Source of the DNA: a virus
Length of the DNA: 43,805 nt
Direction: 5' to 3' (one strand)
IMG/VR virus record: IMGVR_UViG_3300009488_000007
Span: 1-43,805 of that record
The translations under genes were made by a program, and so were the position numbers. Within the stretch, counting starts at the first letter, position 1; every line of letters begins with the position of its first letter. Below, one piece after another: positions 20,290-29,870 of the stretch. The notes beneath the pieces were generated by a model, which had not been told where the DNA came from, ran no database searches, and saw only the letters and a program-made list of their open reading frames with translations.

Positions 20290-23200
20290 ATGCCTAATGG
20301 AGAATTTGAACGGCAATTAGCCGAGTGGGAAAAACAAACCAAGCACTATTGGGATAGCCTGCAATCCTCATTAGAACGGCATCAGGATTTATCCAGAAGG
20401 CTGATGACCTCTCCAACTATTATGCAACGTTTAGGCACTATGGCGGAGGTTGCCCAAAGAACAGTTCCATATGCCTACACACCAATAGTAGCTGCAACTG
20501 TGCCTTGGATGATAACCGAGTTGGTTAAAGGCACAATAACGCAGAAGAGGTTGGTTGCACAATCCAGAGAAGAGTTAGCCTCCTTGCAGGCTGAGTCCAA
20601 TCGTAGCGAGTTCTATTACCGCCTCTATAGTGAGATTCCGTTTGCCATCCAACGAGGCCTAGTTTCATCCTCCCATGAGGCATTGGAAAAGCTACCACAA
20701 GAATTGGTTAATTCGTTATCACCAGAGGACTTGGATAGTGTTAGACAGATTATGGATGGTATGGTTGCGGCAATAACTGGAGTTACCCCTCTGCCCGAAA
20801 TGGCTAAGGATATGCCAGAATTGGAAATGCCTGAGTTGGTGGTTCCCACTGAGATTGAGGCGGAAAAGGTTCCTCTTGCCACATTGAACAGGCTAACCAT
20901 TGATGAAATTATTAAGGCTTTAGTGCCTCTTCCCAGTGTGCCAAGTCCAATATTGTCTGAGGAGGCATGGGCCGAATACCTCTCAGCCAGACAAGGTGGT
21001 GTTGATGACCCAGAGGTGGACTATCTTGAGTCTGAGGCTGAAAACCTCATAGCCAGTTGGAAGGAAAGAGATAACCAGCTAACAGCGTATAGGGAAGGTA
21101 TAGCCGAAATGCCTGACTATACCCTGGTGGATATGCTGAAGGAGATGGTTGTCCAGCCTGGTCTAGCCTTAATGGAAGTAGCTATGATTTACTTTGAGCA
21201 TGTTTCTATGCCATTAGCAGGAGCTTTGTATAAAACCTTTATCCCTGATTTAGAAAAGAAGTATCAGGAGTATAGGCAAACAGAATCCACCTGGAAAGCC
21301 CTAGCTCATGCCTGGGAAGAGTGGGATTCCCCTGGTGAAGGTGCTTGGGAGTGGATATTAAAATATATACTGATGGAAGGAGTTGTTGACCCACTAAGTT
21401 ATGTTGGTTGGGGAATAGCCACCAAACTAACCAAGCCATTAGGTAAGTTTGGTAGAATGGTAGGAGCAGCAGAGAGGGGTGCTGCATCCGTCCTTGAACT
21501 ACCATTTGATTTGATAAAGGCTGGATTGAAAAAGCTGCCTAAATCCTTATCCCAAAGAGCAGCCTTACAACAAGCCAAATCCATCCAATTTGTGCAAAAG
21601 TGGGTAGAGAAATATACAGGTAAGTCTGTTAGAGACCTGTCTAAATCTCCTGATGGTATGGTATTATTTAACAAAGCCACTGAGAGGGCAATCAGACATG
21701 CCATGAGGTATCCACAGGCCGACAGCGATATTGCTAGGGCTGGTAGAGTCCTGCTAGAGCATACTCCTGTGGATGAAAAGATGTTAATTGATTGGAGTAA
21801 TAGGCTGGCAGGGATAACTGGTAGGACAGGGTTATTTACTCCAGAAACAACTTCTAGGGAATTGGTTGATAATATAAACAGCCTGTTTGAGGATTACTTT
21901 ACCAGAGGTAGAACAGGCAGACAAAAAATAACTGTTGGTGAGGCTGCCAGAGAATTACTGGTTAGGCTAAACATAGAAAATACTGATGATGCTTGGAAAC
22001 TAGCCCAAAGGGTGCTGGATGATAGAGTCAATGATATAGTTGGAGCGGCAAAAGCAACTGGTTTGGCTAAGTCGCCAGTCAATGCCATTTATTCTTTGGC
22101 TAAGAGGAATTTTAGATACTACATAAAAACTGAGGAAAGTGCAGCCTATTTGGCCAGGAAACAGATGGGAGTATTTGCTGCCTCTATGCAGGATGTTAGC
22201 CTAAGAGCCCAGCAGGTATGGCGGTTTTCCATAGACAGGTGGGTGGTTAGACCCTTTGCTGAATCCTACTTATGCTTTGCCCTATATGGACCCATGAATA
22301 TGATAGAGGATATTTTCCGTTCAGCATTGGGTGGAGTTAGACCTAATAGGTTTAATCCTGCTAGATTTTCCAGAAAGTGGGCAGGTGTTAGTTATGACCC
22401 TAACCTGATGAGGGATGCCTGGTCAGAGACCTTGGGTGAGTTGAGGACTGGTCGTGAAGCTATGCAGACTAACTGGATATTGAGTATTTTTGGTTTAGCT
22501 AAACCATTTGGTGAGCTTACCTATAAAGTATTGGTAGAGAAACCTGGTCAAATAGGGATTGGCTTCCGCAGAGGCTTTGTGGATGGCAGAGCCACCCAGA
22601 TATTAAAGGAAATGGGTGGAGACACCTTTGAGAGGTTGGTTAAGATAGATGCTCCTAGACCCAGGTTGAAGGATAAGAAATTTGCTAATGAAGTTTACCA
22701 GGCTGTCAATGACCTTAAATTGTCGGCTAATCCAGATTCCATTCGCTATTCAAAGGAGTTGTTCACCAGAGAAACTATCCACAAAGGTGAGGTAGCTAAC
22801 ATCCTATCTGAGCATCCTGATATGCCTAGAGCAGTTAGGGATAAGCTGGTAAAGGATATGGACGAAGGCACTTTAATTGGTAGTCCTGAGCAGATAACGA
22901 CTAGGATGGATGAGTCCAGAGACATCTTAATGGATGACTTTATCCGTAGCCCTGAGAGAGCATCAGAACAGATGAAGGAATTAGCTAATTTCCTTACCGA
23001 CCTAGAGATTAGGAATCCTGAGGAAATGTCCAGAGTAATGTACAGCCTTAACTATATGGCTCAGGTTCAAGGAGCAGTTCCTAAGCAAGTGATGAGGAGA
23101 GTAACTCAAAGGAGTAGAGGCCTACCCTTTGCTGAGAGAAGTGCCTCCATTAACGCTGATATGGACAGACTTAGCTTATTCCTAGAGAAGTCTAAGGGTG

Positions 23201-26200
23201 AAATGCAGAGGGTAGCGGATAAAATTAAGGCCGACCTACCAAATATTTCAGAAGGTTTAGTTCCTTCCTATGGCAGGTATTACGATACCCTAATGGCTAA
23301 GTCCATCAATGCCTCTGATAATAGGATGGCTGACATAGCCAGGAGAAGGGAATATTTTGCCAGAGCCACAGCCCAAGACCTAAAAGACTCTGGTTTCTGG
23401 GAGCAATTCTACCTAGAAACTGATTCCTTCTGGGAAAGGTTTGACCTAGAGCAGTTGGACTTTGATGACCTCCTCCAATCAGTGGCTAGGGAGATGGGAG
23501 AAATCCAAGGAGTTAAATATCCTACCAGACCAGCAGTTAAGGTTACTGATAGAGCCTTATCTCCTCAAGATGTAGCCACAGTTATGCAGGTTAGAATGGA
23601 TGACATAACCAAGAGTTTAATGGAGTCCATGATGCTGAGGCAGGATAGAGCCAGGTTTGTCAGGTATGTTATGCACCATACAACTCCTGATGATGTTGGC
23701 TTCACTCCTGAATCAGTTGGTACTGTTTATGACCAGATATTGTGGAGTCTCCAAGCAGACCCTAGAACTGTGGACTGGATGACACCTAGACTAAAAGAAC
23801 TACAGGATATAAACAATCAGTTGCATCAGTTATATAATTCCAAGCTGCTGCCCGATGATGAGATAGCTGAGATAGGTAGGTATGTGGATGACATAGCCAA
23901 CCAGGTGGAAAAAACTGTATATAAGGAACCATTTGCGGACCTTACGCTCAGACCAGAAATTACTAGGTATAGTCATAAGGTTAGTGATGTTCGCAGGATA
24001 GCATCTGGGACTGGCACGGTCAAACTTTATCATGGTGCTCCCACAGAATTTGCTGAAAGGTTGGTTAAGGAGGGTCCTAGAGTCCCATATAGGGTTGAGG
24101 ATGTAGCTAGGGAGGTGGCTGAAAGATATGGATTAACTTGGAAGGAATTTTATAGGTTTGCTTATAGAAGGCATGAAACTGTAGGTGGTCTTAGTACAGC
24201 AACTGCTCCTGTAGCCAGTAGGTGGGGACAGCATTTTCCAATAGGTGAAGTTCTTACTGACCTTAATTCTAATGCTAGGCTGGTTGCTAGGGCTAAAGAG
24301 ATTAAGTTGCCTGGTGAGGGTTTGACTGATGCCTATAATAGATTGGCTCTTGAGGCAGAGGAGTTGGCTAGGAAGAAAGGAGTAGCTTTCTCAACAGAAA
24401 ATTTGGCAGACTTATTACGGCTACCTGATAAGTATGGCTTGAAACAGAGAACAGGAGCATTGGTGGAACTTGAGGTTGATGTTAGTAAGTTGCCTAAACA
24501 TATTAGGAGAAGTGCTAATCAAGAACTTGAGACACTAAGTCGGGGAGAGATAACTGAGAAGGAATTGTTGGACTTATGGAATCATGAATATAAGGATTTC
24601 AAGATTAGTCCTGATGCCATCAGGGCATCTAAGATAGTAGTTAGAGATATGCCACAGCCTAGGGTAATTAAGGGGAAAGCTGAATTTAAGACTGAATTTA
24701 AGGATTACAACTCCATGCGTCAAACTGCCATGGACGAGGCCCATAAGTGGTATTACAAGGAGTTCACCGACTATACCAACGCCAATGTGTTTGATGCCAT
24801 TATGAAAACCATCTATCCCTACTGGACTTATGAGAGCCAAAGATTGTTCTGGCTACCTCGTTCCTTCGTCCGTCATCCTGGAACCTTTACAGCCTTTGAA
24901 CGTTGGCAGAATAACACTGATTATGGTTATATCCACATTCCAGGCACGTCCATGGATTATAACCCATGGAGAGGGACAGTTTATGGCACCCTAACCACCA
25001 GATTGGCTAGGCGAGACTTCCCAGAATACTATGATGAATTTGGTGTAGCAGGAGACTTCATAGAGTTTAGTGATTTCCTTTCCCGCTATGGTTTCTACCC
25101 AGGTGCCCATATAGGAATACCTCTGGCAGTCCTTGGTGGTGTAGAAGCCCAGTTTGGTGAGATAATGCCAGCCCTACCCAAGACTGGTTTAGACTTCCTG
25201 ATAGCAACTTTCCCTGATAATGAGTCGGTCAGGTTTATCAGTGATAGGGTATTTGGAGACAGATTTAGGAACTACATAACCATCCTCCAAGTCAATCGTA
25301 GAGGTGGAGATGGCACCCTAATATTCTCCAAGATGCAGGAGAAAAGAGAACTAACCGAAGAGGAGAAACAACTATGGGCTGATGCCCGTAGAGAGGTGGG
25401 CTGGTACTCTGCTGGCTTTGAGCAATTTGCCATGTTCCGTATGAGGACTGATGAGCAATATAAGATGTATGAGGAGTCAGCCAAAGTTATTGAGGAAATG
25501 ACTGGCTATACTCCAGAGCAACAGGATTGGCTAAGAAAACATGGCTACAGGTTATGGGATATGGTTGGTGGAATGTCTCCTACTGAACAGGCTGTATTGC
25601 AGGAGCTAGAATACTACAAGTGGATTGGTAATGTCCGACCATTATTACCAGGTAGGCAGCAAACCATCCTCAACCAAATAGAATTGGCTTGGGATGATGT
25701 TAGGAGATATAGTGAATCCTTGCTAGAGGAAAAACTAACATTACAAAGGGATTTCCTGGCTGGTAGAATAGGCTCTCAGGATTATGGTGACCAACTATCG
25801 GCTACCTATTCCAAACAGCGAGAGCATGTGGATAGGAAGATGGAAGAATATCCACTAATGGACTTAGATAACAGGATTGAATACTACAAGAAGTATAATA
25901 TTCCTCAACCAGTCCTCCATCCGATGAGAGAACTAATGAACCTCTACTTTGAGATAGAATTAGAGGACAAGATAGATGAGGAGACTGGTGAGAAGGTTAA
26001 GGATTGGGATAAATTCTGGGCTATGCGAGAAGCCGTAGAGACAGCCATCCCTGATGACTACCGAGAGGAGTGGGATGACTATCTAAAGAGGAATTCAACC
26101 AGCCTTGAGCAGTTGAGGCGAGAACACAACCAATATGTCAAACCCTATAATGCCCTTTGGGAGAGAATCCTAGAAGAATATACTCCTAAGGAACAAGAGG

Positions 26201-26466
26201 CAATTAAGGAGCATCAATACTTATTAAAGACTGGAACTGGTTTAGAGCGTAGGGCTGAGATTGAGGATATGGTTAGAGAAGCTACTGGCAGGAAGTTAAT
26301 ATCTAATTTCCGTTCCGATATTAGTGAGGCTAGGCAAGCACTCAGATATGCTAATCCATTCCTAGACGCTGTCCTCTACTATTGGGGTAGAACCACTACC
26401 TTCCAAACTCCACAAGCAGAGGAAACATATAAACAGTTGGCTAAGGATACAGGCAAGAGTATATAA
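20290..26466 (+). CDS. Giant virion protein (2058 residues) with an ADP-ribosyltransferase-like segment
   Basis: The gene fills 6.2 kb between portal and scaffold. The product is mostly helical and charged, with hydrophobic stretches near residues 55-80 and 660-690 that could contact membrane. At about 1240-1330, VKLYHGAP (YHG at 1247-1249), GGLSTATAPVASRWGQ and a later Glu resemble the fold of ADP-ribosyltransferases and related NAD-binding toxins. Around 1490-1620 the segment YPYWTYESQRLFWLPRSFVR and later NTDYGYIHIPGTSMDYNPW is one I have seen in giant structural proteins of related phages. Position suggests a minor head or ejected protein of the MuF or internal virion type, perhaps delivered into the host with DNA. 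Whether the transferase is active is unknown. Confidence 0.75.
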   Translation: MPNGEFERQLAEWEKQTKHYWDSLQSSLERHQDLSRRLMTSPTIMQRLGTMAEVAQRTVPYAYTPIVAATVPWMITELVKGTITQKRLVAQSREELASLQAESNRSEFYYRLYSEIPFAIQRGLVSSSHEALEKLPQELVNSLSPEDLDSVRQIMDGMVAAITGVTPLPEMAKDMPELEMPELVVPTEIEAEKVPLATLNRLTIDEIIKALVPLPSVPSPILSEEAWAEYLSARQGGVDDPEVDYLESEAENLIASWKERDNQLTAYREGIAEMPDYTLVDMLKEMVVQPGLALMEVAMIYFEHVSMPLAGALYKTFIPDLEKKYQEYRQTESTWKALAHAWEEWDSPGEGAWEWILKYILMEGVVDPLSYVGWGIATKLTKPLGKFGRMVGAAERGAASVLELPFDLIKAGLKKLPKSLSQRAALQQAKSIQFVQKWVEKYTGKSVRDLSKSPDGMVLFNKATERAIRHAMRYPQADSDIARAGRVLLEHTPVDEKMLIDWSNRLAGITGRTGLFTPETTSRELVDNINSLFEDYFTRGRTGRQKITVGEAARELLVRLNIENTDDAWKLAQRVLDDRVNDIVGAAKATGLAKSPVNAIYSLAKRNFRYYIKTEESAAYLARKQMGVFAASMQDVSLRAQQVWRFSIDRWVVRPFAESYLCFALYGPMNMIEDIFRSALGGVRPNRFNPARFSRKWAGVSYDPNLMRDAWSETLGELRTGREAMQTNWILSIFGLAKPFGELTYKVLVEKPGQIGIGFRRGFVDGRATQILKEMGGDTFERLVKIDAPRPRLKDKKFANEVYQAVNDLKLSANPDSIRYSKELFTRETIHKGEVANILSEHPDMPRAVRDKLVKDMDEGTLIGSPEQITTRMDESRDILMDDFIRSPERASEQMKELANFLTDLEIRNPEEMSRVMYSLNYMAQVQGAVPKQVMRRVTQRSRGLPFAERSASINADMDRLSLFLEKSKGEMQRVADKIKADLPNISEGLVPSYGRYYDTLMAKSINASDNRMADIARRREYFARATAQDLKDSGFWEQFYLETDSFWERFDLEQLDFDDLLQSVAREMGEIQGVKYPTRPAVKVTDRALSPQDVATVMQVRMDDITKSLMESMMLRQDRARFVRYVMHHTTPDDVGFTPESVGTVYDQILWSLQADPRTVDWMTPRLKELQDINNQLHQLYNSKLLPDDEIAEIGRYVDDIANQVEKTVYKEPFADLTLRPEITRYSHKVSDVRRIASGTGTVKLYHGAPTEFAERLVKEGPRVPYRVEDVAREVAERYGLTWKEFYRFAYRRHETVGGLSTATAPVASRWGQHFPIGEVLTDLNSNARLVARAKEIKLPGEGLTDAYNRLALEAEELARKKGVAFSTENLADLLRLPDKYGLKQRTGALVELEVDVSKLPKHIRRSANQELETLSRGEITEKELLDLWNHEYKDFKISPDAIRASKIVVRDMPQPRVIKGKAEFKTEFKDYNSMRQTAMDEAHKWYYKEFTDYTNANVFDAIMKTIYPYWTYESQRLFWLPRSFVRHPGTFTAFERWQNNTDYGYIHIPGTSMDYNPWRGTVYGTLTTRLARRDFPEYYDEFGVAGDFIEFSDFLSRYGFYPGAHIGIPLAVLGGVEAQFGEIMPALPKTGLDFLIATFPDNESVRFISDRVFGDRFRNYITILQVNRRGGDGTLIFSKMQEKRELTEEEKQLWADARREVGWYSAGFEQFAMFRMRTDEQYKMYEESAKVIEEMTGYTPEQQDWLRKHGYRLWDMVGGMSPTEQAVLQELEYYKWIGNVRPLLPGRQQTILNQIELAWDDVRRYSESLLEEKLTLQRDFLAGRIGSQDYGDQLSATYSKQREHVDRKMEEYPLMDLDNRIEYYKKYNIPQPVLHPMRELMNLYFEIELEDKIDEETGEKVKDWDKFWAMREAVETAIPDDYREEWDDYLKRNSTSLEQLRREHNQYVKPYNALWERILEEYTPKEQEAIKEHQYLLKTGTGLERRAEIEDMVREATGRKLISNFRSDISEARQALRYANPFLDAVLYYWGRTTTFQTPQAEETYKQLAKDTGKSI

Positions 26467-26512
26467 GTTAATATATAATACTATTATTACTATAATAACT
26501 ATACCAATACGA

Positions 26513-26522
26513 CTTGACATAA
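26513..26522 (+). promoter_or_regulatory. CTTnACATAA motif upstream of the capsid promoter
   Basis: CTTGACATAA abuts the CTTGACA that contains the -35 box of the promoter at 26524, making a tandem repeat with it. A second copy in reverse, TTATGTTAAA (26533-26542), lies inside the promoter spacer. The gap 26467-26582 otherwise has only AT-rich sequence. Confidence 0.5.
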
Positions 26523-26523
26523 C

Positions 26524-26553
26524 TTGACAGCATTATGTTAAATGTGTTATAAT
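26524..26553 (+). promoter_or_regulatory. Sigma70-type promoter for scaffold and capsid genes
   Basis: TTGACA (26524-26529) and TATAAT (26548-26553) are exact, spacer 18. The 13 bases TATAATAGGAGTA here are identical to those at 12403-12415. After the expected start near 26560 a seven-codon frame GTG...TGA (26561-26581) ends one base before the scaffold ATG, a possible leader cistron. An internal promoter here would boost capsid and scaffold above the giant protein. Confidence 0.85.
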
Positions 26554-26582
26554 AGGAGTAGTGATTAGAAGGAGGTCTTGAA

Positions 26583-27188
26583 ATGGCTGAGAACTTTGCC
26601 TTTAACCAGGATGGTTCTGTTGACTTAGAGGTAGAAGGTGCAAAAGTCCGCTATGTCAAGGAATCAGATTTGTTAGCGGTAAAAGGTGGCTCTGAGACAA
26701 AGGAGAAGGAGTGGGAAAACGAGAAAGCCTCATTCAATACCCAACTAGCTGAGGCTAATCGGCTCAGGGATGAGACCAATCAATCTCTTTTGCAGGAGCG
26801 GGCTGCTAAAGAGCAGTTGACAACCCAGTATGCCGACCATGACACTATTAAAAGGAGAGTGGGTGAGCTAGAGACAGAAAATGGCACCCTTAAAGAGGGT
26901 GTTGGCAAGTTTGAGGAAGAGCTTGCTGGACGGATACGCCATGCCCTTATTATGCAACATGGTGCATCCGAGGATGGTGTAAAGGAAAAAACTTTACCTC
27001 AGCTCAGGAATCTTGAGGAAGCTGCCAGATTATTTGGTAATGGTAAAGGCAAGCAAGGAATACCAGCCAGATATGATGGTGGTGGAGGAGGCCCTGCTGG
27101 TGGAAGTGTTCCTGAATCTTCGTTGGATAGAGCCAACAGGATACTTGAGGAACATGATGCCAAGAGGGGCAGAGCAAGAGTAACATAA
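26583..27188 (+). CDS. Probable scaffolding protein
   Basis: GAAGGAGGTCTTGAA precedes ATG 26583. The 201-residue protein is acidic, with a long coiled coil (about 40-115: KEKEWENEKASFNTQLAEAN and onward), a Gly-rich linker (YDGGGGGPAGGS, near 167) and a short C-terminal helix rich in Glu and Arg (RANRILEEHDAKRGRARV). This pattern and the position directly before the capsid gene fit phage scaffolds, whose C-terminal helix binds the capsid protein during prohead assembly. No protease domain is present, so it must leave the head in another way. Confidence 0.75.
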   Translation: MAENFAFNQDGSVDLEVEGAKVRYVKESDLLAVKGGSETKEKEWENEKASFNTQLAEANRLRDETNQSLLQERAAKEQLTTQYADHDTIKRRVGELETENGTLKEGVGKFEEELAGRIRHALIMQHGASEDGVKEKTLPQLRNLEEAARLFGNGKGKQGIPARYDGGGGGPAGGSVPESSLDRANRILEEHDAKRGRARVT

Positions 27189-27201
27189 GGAGGAAAGTTA
27201 A

Positions 27202-28287
27202 ATGGCGAGTTCAGGTGGACATTGGAAAACCCTGACTGAAGCCCAAAAGCTAACCCAAAGCCATAAGATACCAGGTGTCTTTGAAGAGGATGTCAAGCGT
27301 AACAACCCTATAGACAGGATGCCAGTAGCTCAGGCCGCAGGCACAGGACTCAAAATAGAGTGGTTACAGGAAAATACAACCACTGAGTCTGCTGTGGTTG
27401 AGGCTGTTGTTGGTCAGCAATTGGTTTGGGGTGAGGATGTAGAATATACCGAGAGGGAATCAATCCTCAGGTATATTTATATCCAGAGGAAGTTAGACCG
27501 CTACATCCAGAACATCTATGGTACCTACAACGATTACCGAGCACAGGTGCTCTTGGAGTCTGAGAAGGGATTAAAGCGGAGGATTGGTGACCGTATCATC
27601 TATGCGGATACTACCTATGGTGGAACTCCAACTCAGATGGACGGTCTCCATGCCCTAGCAGCCGAAAGGGGTGCTCCATGGGCTAGTGCTGCTAGTGGAA
27701 CCAACAGTAAGCTAAATATTGACCAGGCTACTGGGCCCTTGAGTTTGTTACTCCTCAGAACCCAAATTGATGCCATGAAGTTTGGCGTTGATGAGATAAT
27801 GGTTCCATCCCAAATAGGAATACGGTTAGACGCTGCCTATGGTGAGTATGGCTTCCGAACTGCTGGAACCAACTACGTTCATGGTGACATTAGCCTCCTA
27901 ACCAGAGGTCTGAACCAGATTGGTATGCCAATCCTATTCTTCATGGGTATACCCATTGTTAGGTCAGATTTCATGGTTAGAGAGGAAGATGGTACTGGCA
28001 CAGGTGCTACTACCTGCACCACCAAGAGACAGGCGTATTCCTCAGAGGAAGCCTTCTCCATCTTCTGTCTAAAGTATGGGGATGTTTTGGCTAGGGAACC
28101 TGGAGTCTGTTTTGCCTATGGTGGAACTGAAGGCGAGGGTGACCTTTACGAGCTTTGGACTTGGGACAGGCTAGAGGACTACAATGCTGGTGGTATGCGG
28201 ATGGATAGCTATGGAACCGTGCTACTAGGTTCTACGCTGTGCTTAGGTCGCATATTTGATATCCAGGATGCAAACATAGTAGCGTAA
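27202..28287 (+). CDS. Major capsid protein, HK97 fold
   Basis: AAGGAGGAAAG precedes ATG 27202. The 361-residue protein has the expected order of an extended N-terminal arm (residues 1-60), E-loop-like strands (VVGQQLVWGEDVEYTERESI), the long spine helix region (DYRAQVLLESEKGLKRRIGD), a P-domain and an A-domain containing PILFFMGIPIVRSD, a typical late strand in HK97-type capsids. It forms the shell, hundreds of copies, with the scaffold upstream and the probable decoration protein downstream. Confidence 0.8.
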   Translation: MASSGGHWKTLTEAQKLTQSHKIPGVFEEDVKRNNPIDRMPVAQAAGTGLKIEWLQENTTTESAVVEAVVGQQLVWGEDVEYTERESILRYIYIQRKLDRYIQNIYGTYNDYRAQVLLESEKGLKRRIGDRIIYADTTYGGTPTQMDGLHALAAERGAPWASAASGTNSKLNIDQATGPLSLLLLRTQIDAMKFGVDEIMVPSQIGIRLDAAYGEYGFRTAGTNYVHGDISLLTRGLNQIGMPILFFMGIPIVRSDFMVREEDGTGTGATTCTTKRQAYSSEEAFSIFCLKYGDVLAREPGVCFAYGGTEGEGDLYELWTWDRLEDYNAGGMRMDSYGTVLLGSTLCLGRIFDIQDANIVA

Positions 28288-28314
28288 GGAAATTAAGGAA
28301 AAGGAGGAAAGAAG

Positions 28315-29151
28315 ATGAGTAAAATAGTTCATACCCTTATAGCCGTAGCGGGTAAATATATAGTCATGCCCCCACATAAGGAAGGACAGTCTGGTTGGGG
28401 TAATATGGCTGAGCCTAACCCACAGCTTGCTGGTGGAGATAGCTCAATGCTATATCCTGTCAATACAAAGTTCGTGGACTTTGACCGCACCTTCATCTAT
28501 GGCTACTGTAATACGAGGGACACCGCCGATGTCAAGGCTAATATTGGTCTGTTCAATATGTGTAAAAAGGAGACAATTGGCTTTGGCAGTGTGGCTGGTG
28601 TAGCAGGAGATACTTTAGTTGGTGTTGTAGGTGGTGACCTAGACTATGAGACTGAGGCTGCTGCCGACATCTTTGCTGGTGGATACTTCATGCCTAGGAC
28701 TAATCCCTACAGTTGTTATAGGATTGTCTCCAACACTGCCTATCTCAGTGGGAGAGTTTCTACCGAGATGGATTTGACCCTTGAGACAGGTCTTACGGCT
28801 GCTGTTGCTGAGGATGTAGCTTCCTGTTTCCTTGACAGGAACCAATATGTCAAAATGCGTCATGCTTGGGCTGGTGTGTATCGTGAGCAGGTCGTGGGTG
28901 TTACCCTGATTAACCCAACTGTCAGTACTTACCAGTGGGTGCAGACCTGGGGACCTTGTCATATACCTGGAAACGAAAGCCCAGGTTCAGCTAATAGCCT
29001 TCAGGCAGCTTGGTTTCACATTGATGGCAGTGTCGGTGGTGGAGTGCAAGGAGATATCGATGAGACCTTTCAACCGCAATTAGCTGGCTATGTAATAGGT
29101 GATACTACTGGTGGAATGACTTGGTTTACTCATATAATGCTAGAGAGGTAA
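28315..29151 (+). CDS. Head decoration or second abundant virion protein (278 residues)
   Basis: AAGGAGGAAAGAAG precedes ATG 28315, one of the strongest sites in the genome, so high expression is expected. The protein is Gly-, Ala- and Thr-rich beta sequence without charged coils: GVAGDTLVGVVGGDLDYETE, FAGGYFMPRTNPYSCYRIVS, and a C-terminal GDTTGGMTWFTHIMLER. The place right after the capsid gene and this composition fit a decoration or cement protein. A tail tube or spike is less likely. Confidence 0.6.
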   Translation: MSKIVHTLIAVAGKYIVMPPHKEGQSGWGNMAEPNPQLAGGDSSMLYPVNTKFVDFDRTFIYGYCNTRDTADVKANIGLFNMCKKETIGFGSVAGVAGDTLVGVVGGDLDYETEAAADIFAGGYFMPRTNPYSCYRIVSNTAYLSGRVSTEMDLTLETGLTAAVAEDVASCFLDRNQYVKMRHAWAGVYREQVVGVTLINPTVSTYQWVQTWGPCHIPGNESPGSANSLQAAWFHIDGSVGGGVQGDIDETFQPQLAGYVIGDTTGGMTWFTHIMLER

Positions 29152-29160
29152 GGAAGAAAC

Positions 29161-29319
29161 ATGGCAAAGTTGACTAAGGAAAAGATACTGAAACTCGGTG
29201 CTATTGAGGCCATGAAACTCTGTAATGAGCTTGGCTTGCCTGAGGGTACTGGGGAAAAGATGAGACAAACTCTCCTAGAGCACTTTGGATTCAAGGAAGA
29301 GCCAAAGCCAAAGGACTAA
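29161..29319 (+). CDS. Small helical protein (52 residues)
   Basis: AAGGAAG precedes ATG 29161; TAA at 29317-29319. The product MAKLTKEKILKLGAIEAMKL continues CNELGLPEGTGEKMRQTLLE and ends in a Lys/Pro-rich tail. The shape, two helices with an LGLPEGTGEKM turn, resembles SAP-like or HeH DNA-binding modules seen in small head-completion proteins. Function tentative. Confidence 0.75.
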   Translation: MAKLTKEKILKLGAIEAMKLCNELGLPEGTGEKMRQTLLEHFGFKEEPKPKD

Positions 29320-29326
29320 ACCAAAT

Positions 29327-29353
29327 GAGGGGAGTGGGATAACTGCTCCCCTC
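29327..29353 (+). other. Intergenic hairpin without U-tract
   Basis: GAGGGGAG (29327-29334) and CTCCCCTC (29346-29353) form a perfect 8-bp stem with an 11-base loop. No T run follows, so it is not a standard terminator. It could stabilise or process the capsid and decoration mRNA relative to downstream genes, or attenuate readthrough. It lies 13 bases before the next ATG and may lower that gene's translation. Confidence 0.6.
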
Positions 29354-29365
29354 AAGGGTAGGACA

Positions 29366-29674
29366 ATGCCAATATATGAGTATAGGTGCCCAGAACATGG
29401 TAGATTCTCAGTCAGACAGCCCATGTTTGATGAACGTAAGGCTGACTGTCCTGAATGTGGCAAGCCAGCAGAGCCAAGGATTTCCGTATGCAGCTTTAGG
29501 TTTGCTGAACCTTTAACTGTGTACCAAGATTTAGGAGGGCATGGTAACCGCCATAGGGGTTATCAGGAAGTAGGACGGATACCTGACGTTGGAATCACTC
29601 CCAAATCTGGCCAACCTTATAAGACGGTTAAGGAAGTGGAAAAGGAAGAATACGGAGGAATCAAAGAGGTGTAA
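29366..29674 (+). CDS. FmdB-like zinc-ribbon protein (102 residues)
   Basis: I start at ATG 29366 (MPIYEYRCPEHGRFSVRQPM), because this is the conserved start of the FmdB/CxxC zinc-ribbon family; an upstream in-frame ATG at 29285 lies in the previous gene. The ribbon uses CPEHG (Cys-x2-His) and DCPECGKP. The remaining 60 residues are polar with a lysine- and glutamate-rich end. Phage copies near head genes are common; their function is not known. Confidence 0.8.
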   Translation: MPIYEYRCPEHGRFSVRQPMFDERKADCPECGKPAEPRISVCSFRFAEPLTVYQDLGGHGNRHRGYQEVGRIPDVGITPKSGQPYKTVKEVEKEEYGGIKEV

Positions 29675-29675
29675 G

Positions 29676-29861
29676 ATGCCATTACCAGTTGATAACTTAA
29701 CACCAGAAAGTTCCATGGTCTCAATCAGGGAGGCTATTGGTGAGTCCATCGCCCAATGTTTGAGGGAAGGTGGACGAGAACAAAAACAGTGTGCTGCCAT
29801 AGCCTACTCCATAGCCAGAGAGAAAACTGGTAAGGAGTTAGACGAAGGCAGACAAAGATAG
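29676..29861 (+). CDS. Conserved small phage protein (61 residues)
   Basis: ATG 29676 follows AGAGGTG. The product includes REAIGESIAQCLREGGREQK then QCAAIAYSIAREKTGKELDE, a pattern I recognise from small proteins next to FmdB-like genes in other phages. The two Cys are separated by one helix turn set and may be structural. Role unknown, perhaps in head completion. Confidence 0.75.
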   Translation: MPLPVDNLTPESSMVSIREAIGESIAQCLREGGREQKQCAAIAYSIAREKTGKELDEGRQR

Positions 29862-29870
29862 GAGGAAGTT

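Noticed and set aside
29285-29365. Upstream start for the FmdB-like gene
   Set aside because: The extra 27 residues lie in the end of the previous gene and across a hairpin, and the family begins with MPxYEY, which matches ATG 29366.
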